This document shows positions 12,865 to 24,889 of a DNA stretch of 64,000 nucleotides, one piece after another. A program made the position numbers and the translations under genes. The stretch covers positions 48,731,252-48,795,251 of the forward strand of contig OY735227.1 in assembly GCA_963457665.1 (NCBI GenBank), given 5' to 3'. The stretch is from Thysanoteuthis rhombus. Lineage: Eukaryota; Mollusca; Cephalopoda; Oegopsida; Thysanoteuthidae. Within the stretch, counting starts at the first letter, position 1. Every line of letters begins with the position of its first letter. The notes beneath the pieces were generated by a model that was not told the DNA's origin, made no database searches, and was given only the letters and a program-made list of their open reading frames with translations.

Positions 12865-13480
12865 ACCGGCTTTGAGACAACTTTTATGATGACTTAAACC
12901 CCCTTCTCCAAAACACCAGAAAACACTTCCATGTCATTAAGGGAGACTTCAACGCACAGATAGGACTAGGAAATGAAGATTGCGTCAGCGAATTCGGATA
13001 CAAAGTACGGAACGAGAGAGGAGAAGATCTTGTAAACTTTGCAACGGCTGACGGATTCAAAATCATGAACACCCTCTTCTAGAAGGGACCCAATAGTAAT
13101 TGGACTTGGAAGAGCCCCAATCACGAAAAAAAAACGAAATAGAATACATTCTAACGGACAAAAACGATATCATCAAGGACATCCAAGTTCTGATTCAAGT
13201 CAATGTAGGCAGTGACCAAAGAATGGTACGATGTAAAATGCAAGTAGACGCTAACAAAGAACGCAGGAAAATTTTCCACACAAAACTGCAACTTCTAAAC
13301 ATACAAAAAGAGCACATTTGATCTTTCAAGCTCGAACTCACAGCAGATTTTGAATTCTTACTGAACGAGACGACACCAACATCAACGAACTAAACAACAA
13401 AATGACAGCATCTATGATAGAAGTCACCGCTATATTCAAACCAATGAACACACAACCCATTAGTAAAGTATAGACATTAA
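12865..13480 (+). pseudogene. RTE-type LINE endonuclease-domain relic
   Basis: Translation gives the C-terminal half of an apurinic-like (APE) endonuclease of RTE LINEs. VIKGDFNAQIG (the GDFN motif), a NERGEDLVNFA segment, WTWKSPN and the EIEYILTDK segment appear in the usual order, followed by VGSDQRMVRCKM; H is expected where Q stands in SDHR. Proteins of this type are often mis-annotated as craniofacial development protein 2-like. The copy is dead. There is an in-frame stop soon after the NTLF residues (about 13080), a frame change in the A run near 13125-13135, and a further stop at 13319-13321. The reverse transcriptase part is absent. Upstream sequence from about 12750 may be the degraded 5' part. 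Confidence 0.8.
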
Positions 13481-13484
13481 CAGT

Positions 13485-15055
13485 CTCAGTTAGAACTCAA
13501 GCTGTTAGTATTCACTTCCTCTAGCTCGTGGCTTTACGTGAGTCACGAATGCACTTTTTACACTCTCTCCCAACAAAATATCTCGTCGCTGGCATGTCAT
13601 GACTGTCAATTGAGAACAGTGTTGACGAGAAACATTTGAATGAAACAATATCCTGCTCTGGTTGTAGCAACAAAATTATGTCACAGCTATTGTTACTCTT
13701 GACAAGGGTCAATCATCTCGTTGTATTTGCAACAAATTCAATCGAAAGTGTCACAGATTTAGTTTTATTCTAGCGATTTTTTTTTGTAAAACCCATTTTA
13801 GTAATCGGTACCAACAAAGTTGAGGAAGCATATGTATCAACCTATGTCTTTTCTTCCATCTTTCCGTCCGTCTATTCATTCGATATCATCAAAAGTTTCC
13901 AATGAGTTTCAATTAAATTTTGTGGGAGAGTTGGCCAAGGGAGAAGTGATTACATTTTTGGATGGATCCAGATATTTATTTTCGTGATTTATTTTTTTAA
14001 ACATTTTTCAGACATTCACCTATTCGCTCATGTATGTCCGCATGATATCAAAAAAAAATATTTTGATGAATTAAAATGACATTTCACGGAGGGGTGGGCC
14101 ATGGACCAAGAACTGGTTGAATTTTGGGGTGTATCCAAGGAATTTCATCCTTGAGTTATCGTCCAGCCTTTCCAGAGGTATGTACTTTCTTAATGGTTCC
14201 TACATGTTGATGGTGTTTTTTTCTGGTCTTGATGTAAGGTGAGAACCGTCGACTTTTTTCATAACTGTCAGTTTGGTAAGAAGCATCACCTGCTCTGCAT
14301 TATCGTAAGAGCACACGTTGGGCAAGCAAAATAAAACCATTCAGATATGATGCCGTTGCTGCTAATGAGAAGCCTGTCACGTGACTGCAAAAGCGTTTGA
14401 ATAATCTGGTTTTTCTGTTGGATGCTTGCCAACATTACCAGATGTCTTTTGCCGCACAAGGGCAAGTTTGTTTCGTCATGGGACCAAATTCAGAAGCTTT
14501 GGTAGAAAAATAATCGAACAACTTAAAGTCTATCATTAAAGTGAGTTTGCAAAAAAACATGGATTAAAATACATCAGATTCATTTTTCATCTTTTGTTCA
14601 ATTGTTTCATGTATACGTAGATCGTATCATATCATTCATGTGGAAGAAATCCTTATCTTTTGTCCATTTTCCCAAAAGACCAAATCTTTACTTGTGGAAC
14701 CACATAGCTTTGTTCAGTACCAAAGTTGTCCAATTTTGATCTCGGAAAATACCAAAAAGTGAACATGTGTGTGATCCTTTATGAAAGAAGACGTAGATTA
14801 CGACAGGGAAGACTTAGGTAAATTGATTGCTTTAACTATGTCATCGCTTTAGGAAACAATAAACACGACTAGAAACATCTTTATTCTGTATAACCAAGAT
14901 GTTATCAATAAATCCGTCACAATAAGGCCACAAAAAGCCCCTTTCCTGAAAAAATCAGATGAAAGTTCTTCAAAGTGGATCTAGAGGAATATTAATGCCA
15001 ATGTTCAAGTCTATAGACAAAACTGTATGGCCAGGAACGCTGAAACAAGCAAACA
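13485..15055. other. No gene seen; possible old dispersed repeat at 13905-14165
   Basis: Two related stretches occur at about 13915-14010 and 14088-14165. Each has a GGxGGGCCATGGACCAAG-like word, then ATTTTTGG or ATTTTGG and a GGATCC/GTATCC word. I read them as decayed copies of one repeat. On the minus strand at about 14300-14510 one frame stays open for some 65 codons without a recognisable domain. The rest is unassigned. Confidence 0.35.
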
Positions 15056-15058
15056 AAC

Positions 15059-15398
<340 letters not shown>

Positions 15399-15470
<72 letters not shown>

Positions 15471-18362
15471 CTGTGAAAGAGGAGAGTGCGAAGAGGGACA
15501 AAAAAGTGAACCCTGAGAAAAAAGACAAATAAGAGGGGCAATAGGGGAGAGAGAAGATAGAAGGAAAGAAGAAGGAAGAAAAAGGGTAGTGAGAGAGGAA
15601 AATGCAAAAAGAAAAAGCGAGATGAAAAAAAAGAAAGAAGAGATAGATATAGAAAGAAGAGAGCAGCAAATAGAAAAAGATAGAAGGAAAAGAGAAGTAA
15701 ATAGAAAGGAGAGAGAAATATTAAGACAGAAGGGAAAAGTAAGAAGAAAAAAAAGAGGTAAGTATAAAGAAAGAAGGAATAGAAGTAAAAAGAAAGGAGA
15801 GAAAATAAAATAAAAAGAAGAGATGGAAATAAATAGAAATAAGAAGTAAAGTGAATGAAGAAAACAGAAAAGTAAAAAAGAAAAAAGAGAAAAGAAGGCT
15901 GAAGTATATAAGAAGAAGAGACAGAAGTAAATGTAAAAAAACTTGGAGGTGAAAAGAAAAGAAAGAGGAGTACCCACAATTACCATAGAGATAAAAAGAA
16001 AAGAGAAGTAAATAAAGAGAGGTGAAAAGAGAGAAGAGTTAGAATTGAATAGAAAGATAAAGTAGAAATAGCAGGAGAGATAAGTGTAAATAGCAAGAAG
16101 AGATAGAAATAGGAAGAAGACAGAAGTGAATAGAAAGAAGAGATAGAAGTAAATAGAGAGGAGGGATAGAAGTAAATAAAAGATAGAAATAGAAAAAAAT
16201 AGAAGTATATAGAGAAAAGAAATGGAAGTAAATACAAGTAAATAGAAATATAGAAATGAATAAAAAAGAGGTAGAAGTAAGTATAAAAATAGAAGGAAAT
16301 AAAAAGAAGAAATAGTAAATACAGAGAGAAGTATATAGAAAGAAGAGACGAATTAGAAATAGAAATAAAAGAAGACGGGAGTAAATACGAAGAAGAAACA
16401 GGAATAAATAGTAAAGAGAGGTAAATTTGAATAGATATATCGAAGTAAATAGAGAGGAGAGAAAATGAGAAAAAAGAAGTGAATAGGAAGAAGAGATAGA
16501 AGTAAATGAAAATAATATACAGAGCAAAATAGAAAGATAAAATCAAATAGAAAGTTCAGAGAAGTAAATAGAAAGGAGATAAAAATACAATGAACACATG
16601 GAAGTGAATAGAAAGAAAGATAGCAGTAAATTCTATGAAGAGATAGGAGTAAATAGAAAGGAAAGATAGAAGCAAATAGAAGGAAGAGAGAAATAGAGAT
16701 GAGACATAGAAGTAAATAAAAGAATAGATTGGAGTAAGTAGAAAGAGAGATGTACATAGGTAGGAGGGATAGAATTAGATAGAAAGATAGAGGTAGATAG
16801 ACAGTAGAGAGAAGAAAAAGAAAGATTGTAGTAAATAGAAAGAATATGTAGAAGTAAATAGAAATTATTAGCAAATAGACAGAAAAATAAATAAATAGAA
16901 AGGAGAGCTAGAAGTATATAGAGAAGATATAAGAATAGAAGGAATACCAAAGTAAATAGAAAGACGAGATAGAAGAGAATAGAAGAAGATAGAAATAAAA
17001 AGAAGAGATAGGAATGAATAGAAATAAATAAATAAGAAGAGATATAAACGGAAATAGAAAGATAGAAGTAAATTGAAACGAAAGAGAAGTAAACAGAAAG
17101 ATGAAAGTAAATAGAAAGATGAAAGTAAATAGAAAGAATATAAAGAAGTAAATAGAAAGGAGATAAAAGTAAATAGAAAAAAAATAGAAAGAAGACATTG
17201 AAGTAAATATAAAGATGAGATAGATGAGAAGTTAAGAGGAAAATATGAGTAGATAGAAAGAAGAAAGAGTAAATAGAAAGGAGAGTGGATTAATACAAAA
17301 AAGAGATAAAAGTAAATAGATATATAAATAGAAACATGAGAGAAGTAGATAGGAGGAAGATATAAATAAAAAGAAAGGAGATATAGGAACAGATAGAAAA
17401 AAAGGGATAGAAATTAAATCGAAGATAGCAGTAAATAAAAAGATAGAAAAGAAGAGTCAGAAGTAAATAGAAAGGAAAGATACCAGGAAGATAGAAAGAA
17501 GAAATAAATGTAAATAGAAAAGATGTAGAAGTAGATGTAGAGAAAAGATAGAAGTAAATAGAAAGGAGTTAGACATAGAAAGAGTAGATGGGAGTGAATA
17601 AAAGAAAAGATGTAAGTAAATAGAAAGGAGTAGTAAATAGGAAGGAAAGAGAAGTAATTTGAAAGAAGAGGGAAGTAAATATAAATAGAAGAAGAAAAAA
17701 TAAAAGCAAATACATAGAATAGATAGAAGTAAATAGAAAAGAGATAGAAATTGAAAGGAGACATGGAAAAAAAAGGCAGAAAGAAATGGAAAGGAAAGTT
17801 TGAAATGATTAAAATGACGAGATTAGAATAAATAGAAAGAAGATATAGAAGTAAATATATATAAATAGAAAGGAAAGAGAAGTAAATAGAGAGATAGAAA
17901 TAAGTAGAAAGAAGAAATAGAAGTGAATAGAAAGAAGATAGAAATATAATGAAAAGATAGAAGTAAAAAGAAAAGAGAGATAGAAGTGATTAGAAACAGA
18001 GATGTAAACAGAAAAAAGAGAGGAGTAAATAAAAAGACAAAAGTAGTAGAAGAGTTTGAGGTCAAAAGAAAAATAGTAGTAAAAGAGAAATAAATAGAAA
18101 GGAGAGAGAAGTAAAAAGAAAGAAGAGATAGTTGAGAGAAAGATAGAAATAAATAAAGAGGAGAGATAGAAGTAAATAAAAGGCTAGAAGTAAATAGAGT
18201 TAAAAGTAAGTATATAGATAGAACTTAATAGAGAGAAGAGATAGAAATAAATAGAATGAAGTAAATAGAAAGGGGAGAAAAGTAAATAGAAGTAAATAAT
18301 AAGAAAAGATCTAAATCGAAAGAAGTGTGAGAAGAAGGCTATAGAGAGAAAGGAATGTAGAA
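15399..18362. repeat. 3-kb purine satellite
   Basis: It opens with (GA)n at 15399-15468 and continues for almost 2.9 kb with hardly any pyrimidine except T. The core is a degenerate tandem repeat of about 23 bp, with units of the type AGAAGTAAATAGAAAG plus AAGAGAT. It is clearest at 16080-16260 and 17080-17200. Unit length drifts because the AGA and GAA words slip. All minus-strand frames of 75-219 residues here are Ser/Leu/Phe/Tyr low complexity and are not genes. A polypurine run of this size can form triplex or H-DNA; that is general knowledge, not tested here. Confidence 0.9.
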
Positions 18363-18364
18363 TT

Positions 18365-21115
18365 AGAAAAAGAGGGGAAGACAGACGAAGTGAGAGACCG
18401 AGAAACAGTGACAGTAATGGGTTTGGGGGATGAGCCATACGGTAATGTCTCCATTAGTAGACATTGAACATACATACTTAACCCTACGCACCCTTCATTT
18501 CCACCATAGCAGAGAAAGTAGGTGAACGTCTTCAATTAAATTATGGTGGGTCTGTCTGCCGCACCAGGTCGTCCTGAAATTCGCAAAAATCCTGGGAATA
18601 TTCGTCTTTCCACACTTAGCGAGGAGGAATGGCGGTGGTGTATTTGGGGAGGTATTTGAAAGAGAAAGAGAACAACTCATAATGAACTGGATGACCTCAA
18701 CAATCATTTATTTACTACTGCCAACGAAGTTGGAAGTGGTAAATTTATTTACTTGTGCTTATCTGTCTGTCGAGCTGGCTGTCTCTACTAAATCTTCAAA
18801 ACTATCACAGGACGGTGGGCAATGAACCTGGTTCTGGGAATTCATTTTCAATTGACAGTTATATTATTATTCTACATGGAAGGGCGTTAAAAAGTAACAG
18901 TTAATAAAAATGTCAGCTTTGCATTTTAAGGGAAGTAACTTGGCCAGGGTGGGGGTTGGCCTGGAGGCCAACGTCGACCTACTCTCGTCTACCAACTCTA
19001 GTTGTCTCCACTCTGTCTGGTGACCAACCTTTGGTCTCTTTTCTTTTGATTTCTCTTCCACTAAATTGACTTGCCCTGTTTCACCTGATACCAGAACTAA
19101 ATGATCAACTACCCTTTTCCCTTCTATTTTCCTCCTGCTTTCCACCGTTCCACATGAAACTAAACTAACAATCTATCTTTCTTACTCCTGCTGTTGCCCT
19201 TATAATCATCATACACTGTCCCTTTTTTATCAACCTCTTCTTGCTTTCTTTCTCCTAATATCTTTTTAATCAAGTGACTGTGAATGGCTATTTATCTGCG
19301 AGGGTTCCAAGCGACCACGCTTCACCTTGTGAATAAATCTACTATCTGTTTTTATAGTCCTTTTTGCGTCTGAAAAAGGTTACTCTGTAACATTCGATCT
19401 TTGACCAAGGATTGAAGTATACTTCTCTTATGCCCACGCCAGAAGTATCTTCAACAAAAAATGCTATTAGAAAATGAAATAAAATATTCAAAAATAAAAT
19501 CAAATAATCGATTAAAGAGTCCCATCGGCTCTCATATTGTAACACTCAATATTTGTTTATCTCAAGTTCTCTCTCTTGTGATGAATTCAATTTAGCGTAT
19601 GATGTGGGCAGAGGTATGTGCTCCCTGGGTGCTTTTTCGTTTATTGTTTGTGACGGCTGGATTCACAGCTGTTTCTCGCTGTAGGACAGCGTTGATGAAT
19701 TTACCAGCAGTATTTTTCTAGGTTTGTTTTGTCAATTATTCTCTCTCCCCCCAACCTTTTCTGTCTTTATCACAGTCTCTTCCAATCTATCTCAGCCTGT
19801 TCATATCTATACAGAAATAGATGGGCAAATGTAGATGTGAACAGATTCAGATAGATTGATAGACAGATGAAGAGTATTCCTTACTGTGAATTTTCATTCA
19901 GTAATTTCTATCCAAGTGACAAGATGAATTTTTTAGTTGAAAATAACGCCAAAGGCATTGGAAATCCAATTCCTGAAGATTCGGAACGTTTCTTGCAAGG
20001 GCACCCGTATATCTACCCACAGAGTAGAGTACTTACATCACTCCAGAATGCTATACACGTAAGTGTTATACCTACACGTACAGTAGAACGGGTGCTTCAC
20101 ACCAGAACGTTAAACATTATCTGATTTGCTCAAATCTTCTGACCAAACAAATTAATTTGAAAAAACTCATTTTAAGAGTAATTGGTGTGTTTTTGGCTCT
20201 TTACTTCCTATCCTGCATTGTTCATTCTTGTTGGAGATCATTTGAGATTTGCCACTAGTCGTGCAGAAGGCACGGATTATATCCTCTTACTTCCTTGTAT
20301 CGATTATTTGCTTATGATTTATTTTCTCCTTCCAGCATTGCCAATTCATTCAACTTCATTAGAAATAAAGATCTTATTCAGGGCAGGCTACTGATACTCC
20401 GAGAGAAGAACAGGTATTGGGAGTTTGAGTTAGTCTACTACTACTATTACTACTAATACTACTATTTCATTGACCAAGCAGTATGTGACAAGAAAAAAGA
20501 AATGTTGAAACAATTAAAAAAAATAATTTTAATGTATGAAATCTTTGTGCCATTCCGTAAGAAGAATGGTTAAAGAAGATTCCGAGAGAAAAGTTATTTG
20601 CTTCCTTTATTTAGAACCGGAGATTGTCAAGTTTTTAGTCAGTTGGGAAAATAAAGTGCAGCTTTTTTAGGCTTTTTTTAAGCTTTCATACCCTTTCGCT
20701 TCCAGGTTCACGCCACATGTTTGGAATATAGTTTGAAGGCTTTCTTAGTGACATATTTACCTCGTGAAATCTTTGGGGGTTAATTAATTTGTAAAATGCT
20801 CTCCACGACCAGAAAGTGCACTCAGCACGGAGATTCCTATCGATTACTACAGTGCGATGAAATAGACACTTTTCATTTCTAAACTTGAATAACTTTTTTT
20901 GAAAAAGATGAAGAAATATTTCCTTTAGAGATATTAATTTTGGTCTTCTTCGATATTTAGCAAATTAGGGACCGGGTTGAGAATGCATTTTCGGGATACT
21001 TTCGCACATCAGGAAGACACACAGATCGTGCCAAACGAAAATAGATTTGCGACAAGTTTATGGAGAGTGAACCGAAAAAAAACATCCTTGATGCAAAGAT
21101 ATTCTGAGATGAAGA
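18365..21115. other. No feature confirmed (2.7 kb); intronic if the 21.1-kb exon is real
   Basis: Unassigned sequence directly downstream, on the minus strand, of the exon at 21121-21229. A weak plus-strand exon-like piece at 19937-20058 has acceptor TTTTTTAG and donor GTAAGTG, but I could not recognise its peptide. The minus-strand frame at 18867-19145 has no known domain. Confidence 0.45.
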
Positions 21116-21120
21116 CTTAC

Positions 21121-21229
21121 CTTGTTTGATAGCTGTAGGCATATCCTTCGGTTTCCACCGAATAGAGGCAGATGTGATCTCCCACGCACAAATATTCTCC
21201 TGCACCGTTATTCATGGTGTCAAAATAAT
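21121..21229 (-). CDS. First coding exon, IP3-receptor-like channel
   Basis: Minus-strand exon bounded by a textbook acceptor (TTTCTTTTATTTTGTTCCAG just upstream) and donor (CAAACAAG then GTAAGTC). It has 14 bp of 5' leader and then ATG at 21215-21213; 31 codons plus two bases lie before the donor (phase 2). The peptide begins MNNGAGEYLCVGDHICLYSV and ends near EGYAYSYQT. The pattern L-x-[IV]-G-D-x-x-x-L-Y matches the first conserved strand of IP3 receptors (FLHIGDICSLYAEG in mammals), the start of the beta-trefoil suppressor domain of this ER calcium-release channel. Only this exon is visible. The next would lie beyond a very long intron toward lower coordinates, and I did not find it. The exon call is firm; the family rests on a short match, so a related MIR-domain protein is possible. 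Confidence 0.6.
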
Positions 21230-21334
21230 CTGGAACAAAATAAAAGAAATTCGTGTCATGAATCATCATTCTCCGCTCATACTTTCATCGAGGATGTCGC
21301 AGAGGTGGGTACATATAATTGTCAGTAAGACCCA

Positions 21335-21485
21335 CTCCCGGTTTGCCTGGCATATTGGTGCCAGGGTATTCTATACTGGTAATCACCACCCTTCTTACGA
21401 TAACCGATATATCCAACATGATTTGGCCGTAACCCCTAAGCCTTAGGGGAAGGTTCTGTGATCCTAATCCCTATGCTGGATGCTT
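21335..21485 (-). repeat. Chimeric tRNA-5S SINE, copy 2 (headless)
   Basis: On the minus strand the linker CAGCATAGGGATTAGGATCA is followed by GGGTTACGGCCAAATCATG, the 5S rRNA-like start at about 21433. TCGGTTATCGTAAGA follows, then GAATACCCTGGCACC near 21360 (the 5S 3' end), and the tail AGTGGGTCTTACT. The middle of the 5S part is shortened. The tRNA-like head is missing: the copy stops about 40 bp short of the MITE at 21523. Linker, 5S start and tail all match the copies at 3228-3545 and 52818-53070. Confidence 0.65.
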
Positions 21486-21522
21486 GTGTGGCTGTGTTTG
21501 TGTGCATACATCGTTTACAAGT

Positions 21523-21787
21523 ACAGCGAGTGCAAAAAGTATCTGATTCATTGCAATAAAATTCATTTCAACGTAAACTTAGAAATTGACGGAATTCGGA
21601 CCAGAGATTAAAAGTAATTATCTAATTTATTATTGTATACTGATGAAGAAACATAATGACATAAGAGTGATCGTCGAGAAGTTATGTTCAAAAATCAGAT
21701 ATTTCTGGTCGAAATATTGAAGCTTGTATCATATTATGCTAAAATTGACATTTTTGTAATGTATCAGATATTTTTTGCACGCACTAT
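21523..21787 (+). mobile_element. Tc1/mariner-type MITE with 34-bp terminal inverted repeats
   Basis: The left end CAGCGAGTGCAAAAAGTATC (from 21524) is inverted at the right end (to 21787). The two 34-bp ends agree at about 28 positions, and TA flanks both sides. No transposase remains in the 265 bp. The same terminal sequence starts at 33300 and 61645, and the interior (AAGTTATGTTCAAAAATCAG) also matches 33405-33430. This is therefore a multi-copy family. It is not derived from either Tc1 element in the window, whose ends differ. Confidence 0.75.
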
Positions 21788-21789
21788 AT

Positions 21790-22455
21790 TTATGCCGTTT
21801 TTAGTTAGAGTCGAGAGCGTGACTGTTATTGTCACTCTGTTCCTACTCTGCAGACAAAAATGCCTTTTACACTCTCCTCTACTCCATTCCTAACAACGAC
21901 ATCAAAATCTTCAAACCAAAACCTGAAAGTGTTTCCAGCCAGAAGTAACCATAAGAAAATAACGAAGAAGGCAAAAATGTCATCACAATTATTTTTCACC
22001 ACGACGGAAGATTTTCAATCGTTTTGACGAGCTAAAATGAAGGACAGGAATGTAGTTCCCTTTTCTTCTTTACTTCGCTTACTTTAGGCGCAGGGGGGGG
22101 GGGGCAGGGGGAGTGAAGTCCTTCCTTGTTCAACGTTTTGCTGATGTGATTGATGAGCCAGAAAGTTATTGTCGACCTCCTAAATAAACTCGCTATAATT
22201 CAATGCATACTTTTGTACATGTCAGGAAGCAACGAGTTATTTCTGAAGAATATCAGGATGACTGCGTCAGCCTGGCTGCTCGAAAAACATGCAATTTTAC
22301 CAGATAAGCCATGAAGCTAATTGCAAAACAACTGATTAGAAATACGGCTAAGTATTTTGGCTATAAACTTTGTTATCTGCTTCCTGATCACTTAATACAG
22401 ATTTAGCCATTTTACTTGTTAATAATTTGTTTATTCTGAGATAGATAGAAAAGAA
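21790..22455. other. No gene seen; G-run at 22093-22104
   Basis: Unassigned AT-rich sequence. The run of 12 G at about 22093 followed by GCAGGGGGAG is the only compositional oddity. Confidence 0.5.
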
Positions 22456-22460
22456 AAAGA

Positions 22461-22507
22461 ATGGCAAATTATGTTCCTTTTCTTTTCATTGTGCTCTCCT
22501 ACATATG
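22461..22507 (+). CDS. Candidate signal-peptide first exon
   Basis: ATG at 22461 opens MANYVPFLFIVLSYI and runs straight into GTGAGTAT at 22508, a good splice donor, after 15 codons plus two bases. A hydrophobic start followed by an early phase-2 donor is a common layout for secreted or membrane proteins. No downstream exon is identified, and a chance match is quite possible in 64 kb. The protein is unknown. Confidence 0.25.
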
Positions 22508-22509
22508 GT

Positions 22510-23078
22510 GAGTATTGTTTGCAATTATAAGGTTAACACGAATAAAAAAGATCTTGCGGTTCCGTAAACTAAAATATATAACTGGAACCGTGTTTATGCT
22601 TGCTCACGTATGAACTTCACAGTATGTATGTGTTAGATATAAGATAATCATTTTTTTATGTTTAAGTAATACTATTCAAATAAACAAAGCATCATCGATT
22701 CAAAAAGTATTGTTCTTGTGTATAAGAACAAGCACAAACTGTATTTCTTGTAGTTACATTCTTTCAAAATCTGTATTAGTTTATTTTAAGTTTATTGAAC
22801 AAACGAATTCGGCAACTATTCCAAATAGATGTTAATTAGAATTTCGAATCTGATTGATCGATTTTGAACAGAAAATCGTTCGATGAAAAAATACTTGGTT
22901 CGATTCATTCAACAATTCAATTCTGTTTAAAAGACATTCTACGGTAATTTAACATTCAGAACTACTACTCATGAGGCATGTCCTGTACAGATTGGAATAA
23001 TATTCTGGTCTTCTCGCATAATGTCCCTGTTGTTGACTCTCGAACCGAATCGTTATGAACAAAATTTGTTATAGGCAA

Positions 23079-23080
<2 letters not shown>
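22510..23080. other. No feature seen
   Basis: AT-rich sequence; would be intronic if 22461-22507 is a true exon. Confidence 0.45.
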
Positions 23081-23082
<2 letters not shown>

Positions 23083-23158
<76 letters not shown>

Positions 23159-23168
23159 GTGTGTGTGG
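23083..23168. repeat. (TA)n(TG)n compound microsatellite
   Basis: (TA)n followed by ATGTATG and (TG)n, the reverse polarity of the other compound tracts. The right flank GATCCGACAGAATG at 23189 recurs at 57393 and, inverted or varied, on both sides of the tract at 46848. Confidence 0.9.
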
Positions 23169-23169
23169 T

Positions 23170-23724
23170 ATAAGGAAAGGGGTATATGATCCGACAGAAT
23201 GATTTCACGATGGATGTATCATTTGGCCTAGAAAACATAGATAGAATAATTCTTTTTGATTGTTTATACTATTTACGTTGTCTAACAAAATTTTCATTCA
23301 CCATGAAATGAGGGAAGATTATTTCGAATATTGTTTCAGTGTGATATAACGCAATTTATAATCATATATATATACATATAGCAATACATTGCAATACTCT
23401 CAGCACAAGCCGAAACTAGAAATATTACTACAACAAAGTCAAAATGGCCGAACCAAAATGTTCACAACCAAATGCTTCTTTTTAAAAAAAAGTTAGGGTT
23501 ATTGAATTTGGCCCTACTCTTTTCTTTCTTTCTTCTTTAAAAAATATTCAACTTTTTTGCAATAGAATTCAGTAAGGGGGAAGCAAGTATTCCGACACAA
23601 AATATTAATCTAATATATCCCTGATGCTCTCCTTATTTTAGATTTACACAAGTGATGCATTTTGATATGGAATTAACAATTACTACGAGAAAAACATATT
23701 TTCAAACATACAATGAAGAATAAA
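23170..23724. other. No gene seen
   Basis: Unassigned AT-rich sequence between a microsatellite and the Tc1 element. Confidence 0.45.
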
Positions 23725-23725
23725 G

Positions 23726-24886
23726 TATAAATAAAAGTAACAATGGAAAAAAGTATTTGAACACTATGAGAATTCATCAGGAAAATGTTTTCCTATGGAG
23801 GAATGCAGATCCAAACCTTTCTGTACCTGCATCGAAACTTTTGAAATTTTCCATTAAGACTTAAATAAGTTACGGTTTGATCACAGCTGTCATTCACTAA
23901 TTTTACCATCTTGATACGTCATGATGAAGTAAATGAGCTCTCAACCAAAAACAAAATGTAATGACAAAGCAACTGTAAGCAACATAATGAAGGTCATTGT
24001 CAAGAGCTTGAATATCTGGTTCAGTACCATTGAATCGATTCTTCTGAAGTGGAAGAAGTTTGGTACCACCAAAACCTCCTTTGGACTGGCTCTTCAAAAT
24101 TTCTCCACGAGCAACTCGGAAAATGTTAAGAACAGTCAAAGCGAATCCAATAATAACTCGAAAGGAGATCCAAGAACAGCTGGTACATCAGTTACTAAAA
24201 GAACTATTAATAATGAACTACACTAGAATTGTTTAAGGTTCGCCATGGAATACACGTTAGATGAAAAGGAAGCATCGAGATTTTTGGATGACGTTCGCTC
24301 GTGACCAATTATTTTTGGAAGATCTCTGGTCAAATGCATGAAAAAATGAACTTTTTCGCACCCCCCAGCTCATCATGCATGTGCAAAAGATGGATGTACC
24401 AATGATATAAGAACATCATTTCCACAGTGAAGCACAAACATGGAAGTATTATGACTTGGAGTGCTTCTCTTTCAATGGTATGGGGCTTCTTCACGTGATT
24501 AAAGGAATCGTGAATTGAACGATTTATCGAGTATTTTGGAAGTTGATATGTTCTCTTCGGTGCAACAACTGGAGCTTGAAAAAGGTTGGATCATTCAACA
24601 CGATAAAGTCCTGAATCACAAAACTGAAGTAAGTTACGAATAGTATGTCAATGCTACAGTGCTTCAGTGGCCTACTCAATCAAATTCAGTTGAAAATTTA
24701 TGACGATGCTTGAAAGATCGAATTCATCAGAAGGATCCTAGAAACATTAATGATTTGAATAGGAATTGTGGAGAGTTACGAAAAACGTCTCCTAGCAGTA
24801 ATTGAAATCCAGTTCTATGCAACTAAGTATTAAAGTACAAAGTCAATTTACCCGAATACTTTTTTTCACCCTTACTTTTGTTTATA
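23726..24886 (+). mobile_element. Decayed Tc1-like transposon with terminal inverted repeats
   Basis: The left end TATAAATAAAAGTAACAATG followed by GAAAAAAGTATTTG (23726 on) is mirrored by the right end, whose reverse complement is TATAAACAAAAGTAAGGGTG followed by AAAAAAAGTATTCG (to 24886). The 1.16-kb span between them contains transposase remnants, so this was a full Tc1 copy. Outer TA dinucleotides agree with the Tc1/mariner target. About a third of the usual 1.6 kb of a full Tc1 seems to be lost. Confidence 0.8.
23933..24790 (+). pseudogene. Tc1-like transposase pseudogene
   Basis: The N-terminal part is recognisable: NIMKVIVKSLNIWFSTIESI, then KWKKFGTTKT and further on AGTSVTKRTINNELH, the two helix-turn-helix regions of Tc1 transposases. 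Later fragments include VWGFFT-like sequence, a HVIKGIV segment near 24500, the WIIQHD segment near 24590 (second catalytic D) and VLQWPTQSNSVENL near 24660-24700, where Asn-Ser-Val replaces the usual Asp-Leu-Asn-Pro-Ile before the catalytic Glu. The frame is broken by multiple stops and frameshifts after 24226, and the region with the first catalytic D is largely lost. Not functional. Confidence 0.8.
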
Positions 24887-24889
24887 TCT

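Noticed and set aside
19937-20058. Internal exon with TTTTTTAG acceptor and GTAAGTG donor
   Set aside because: The peptide (ENNAKGIGNPIPEDSERF) matches no family that I know, and the splice pair alone is weak evidence.
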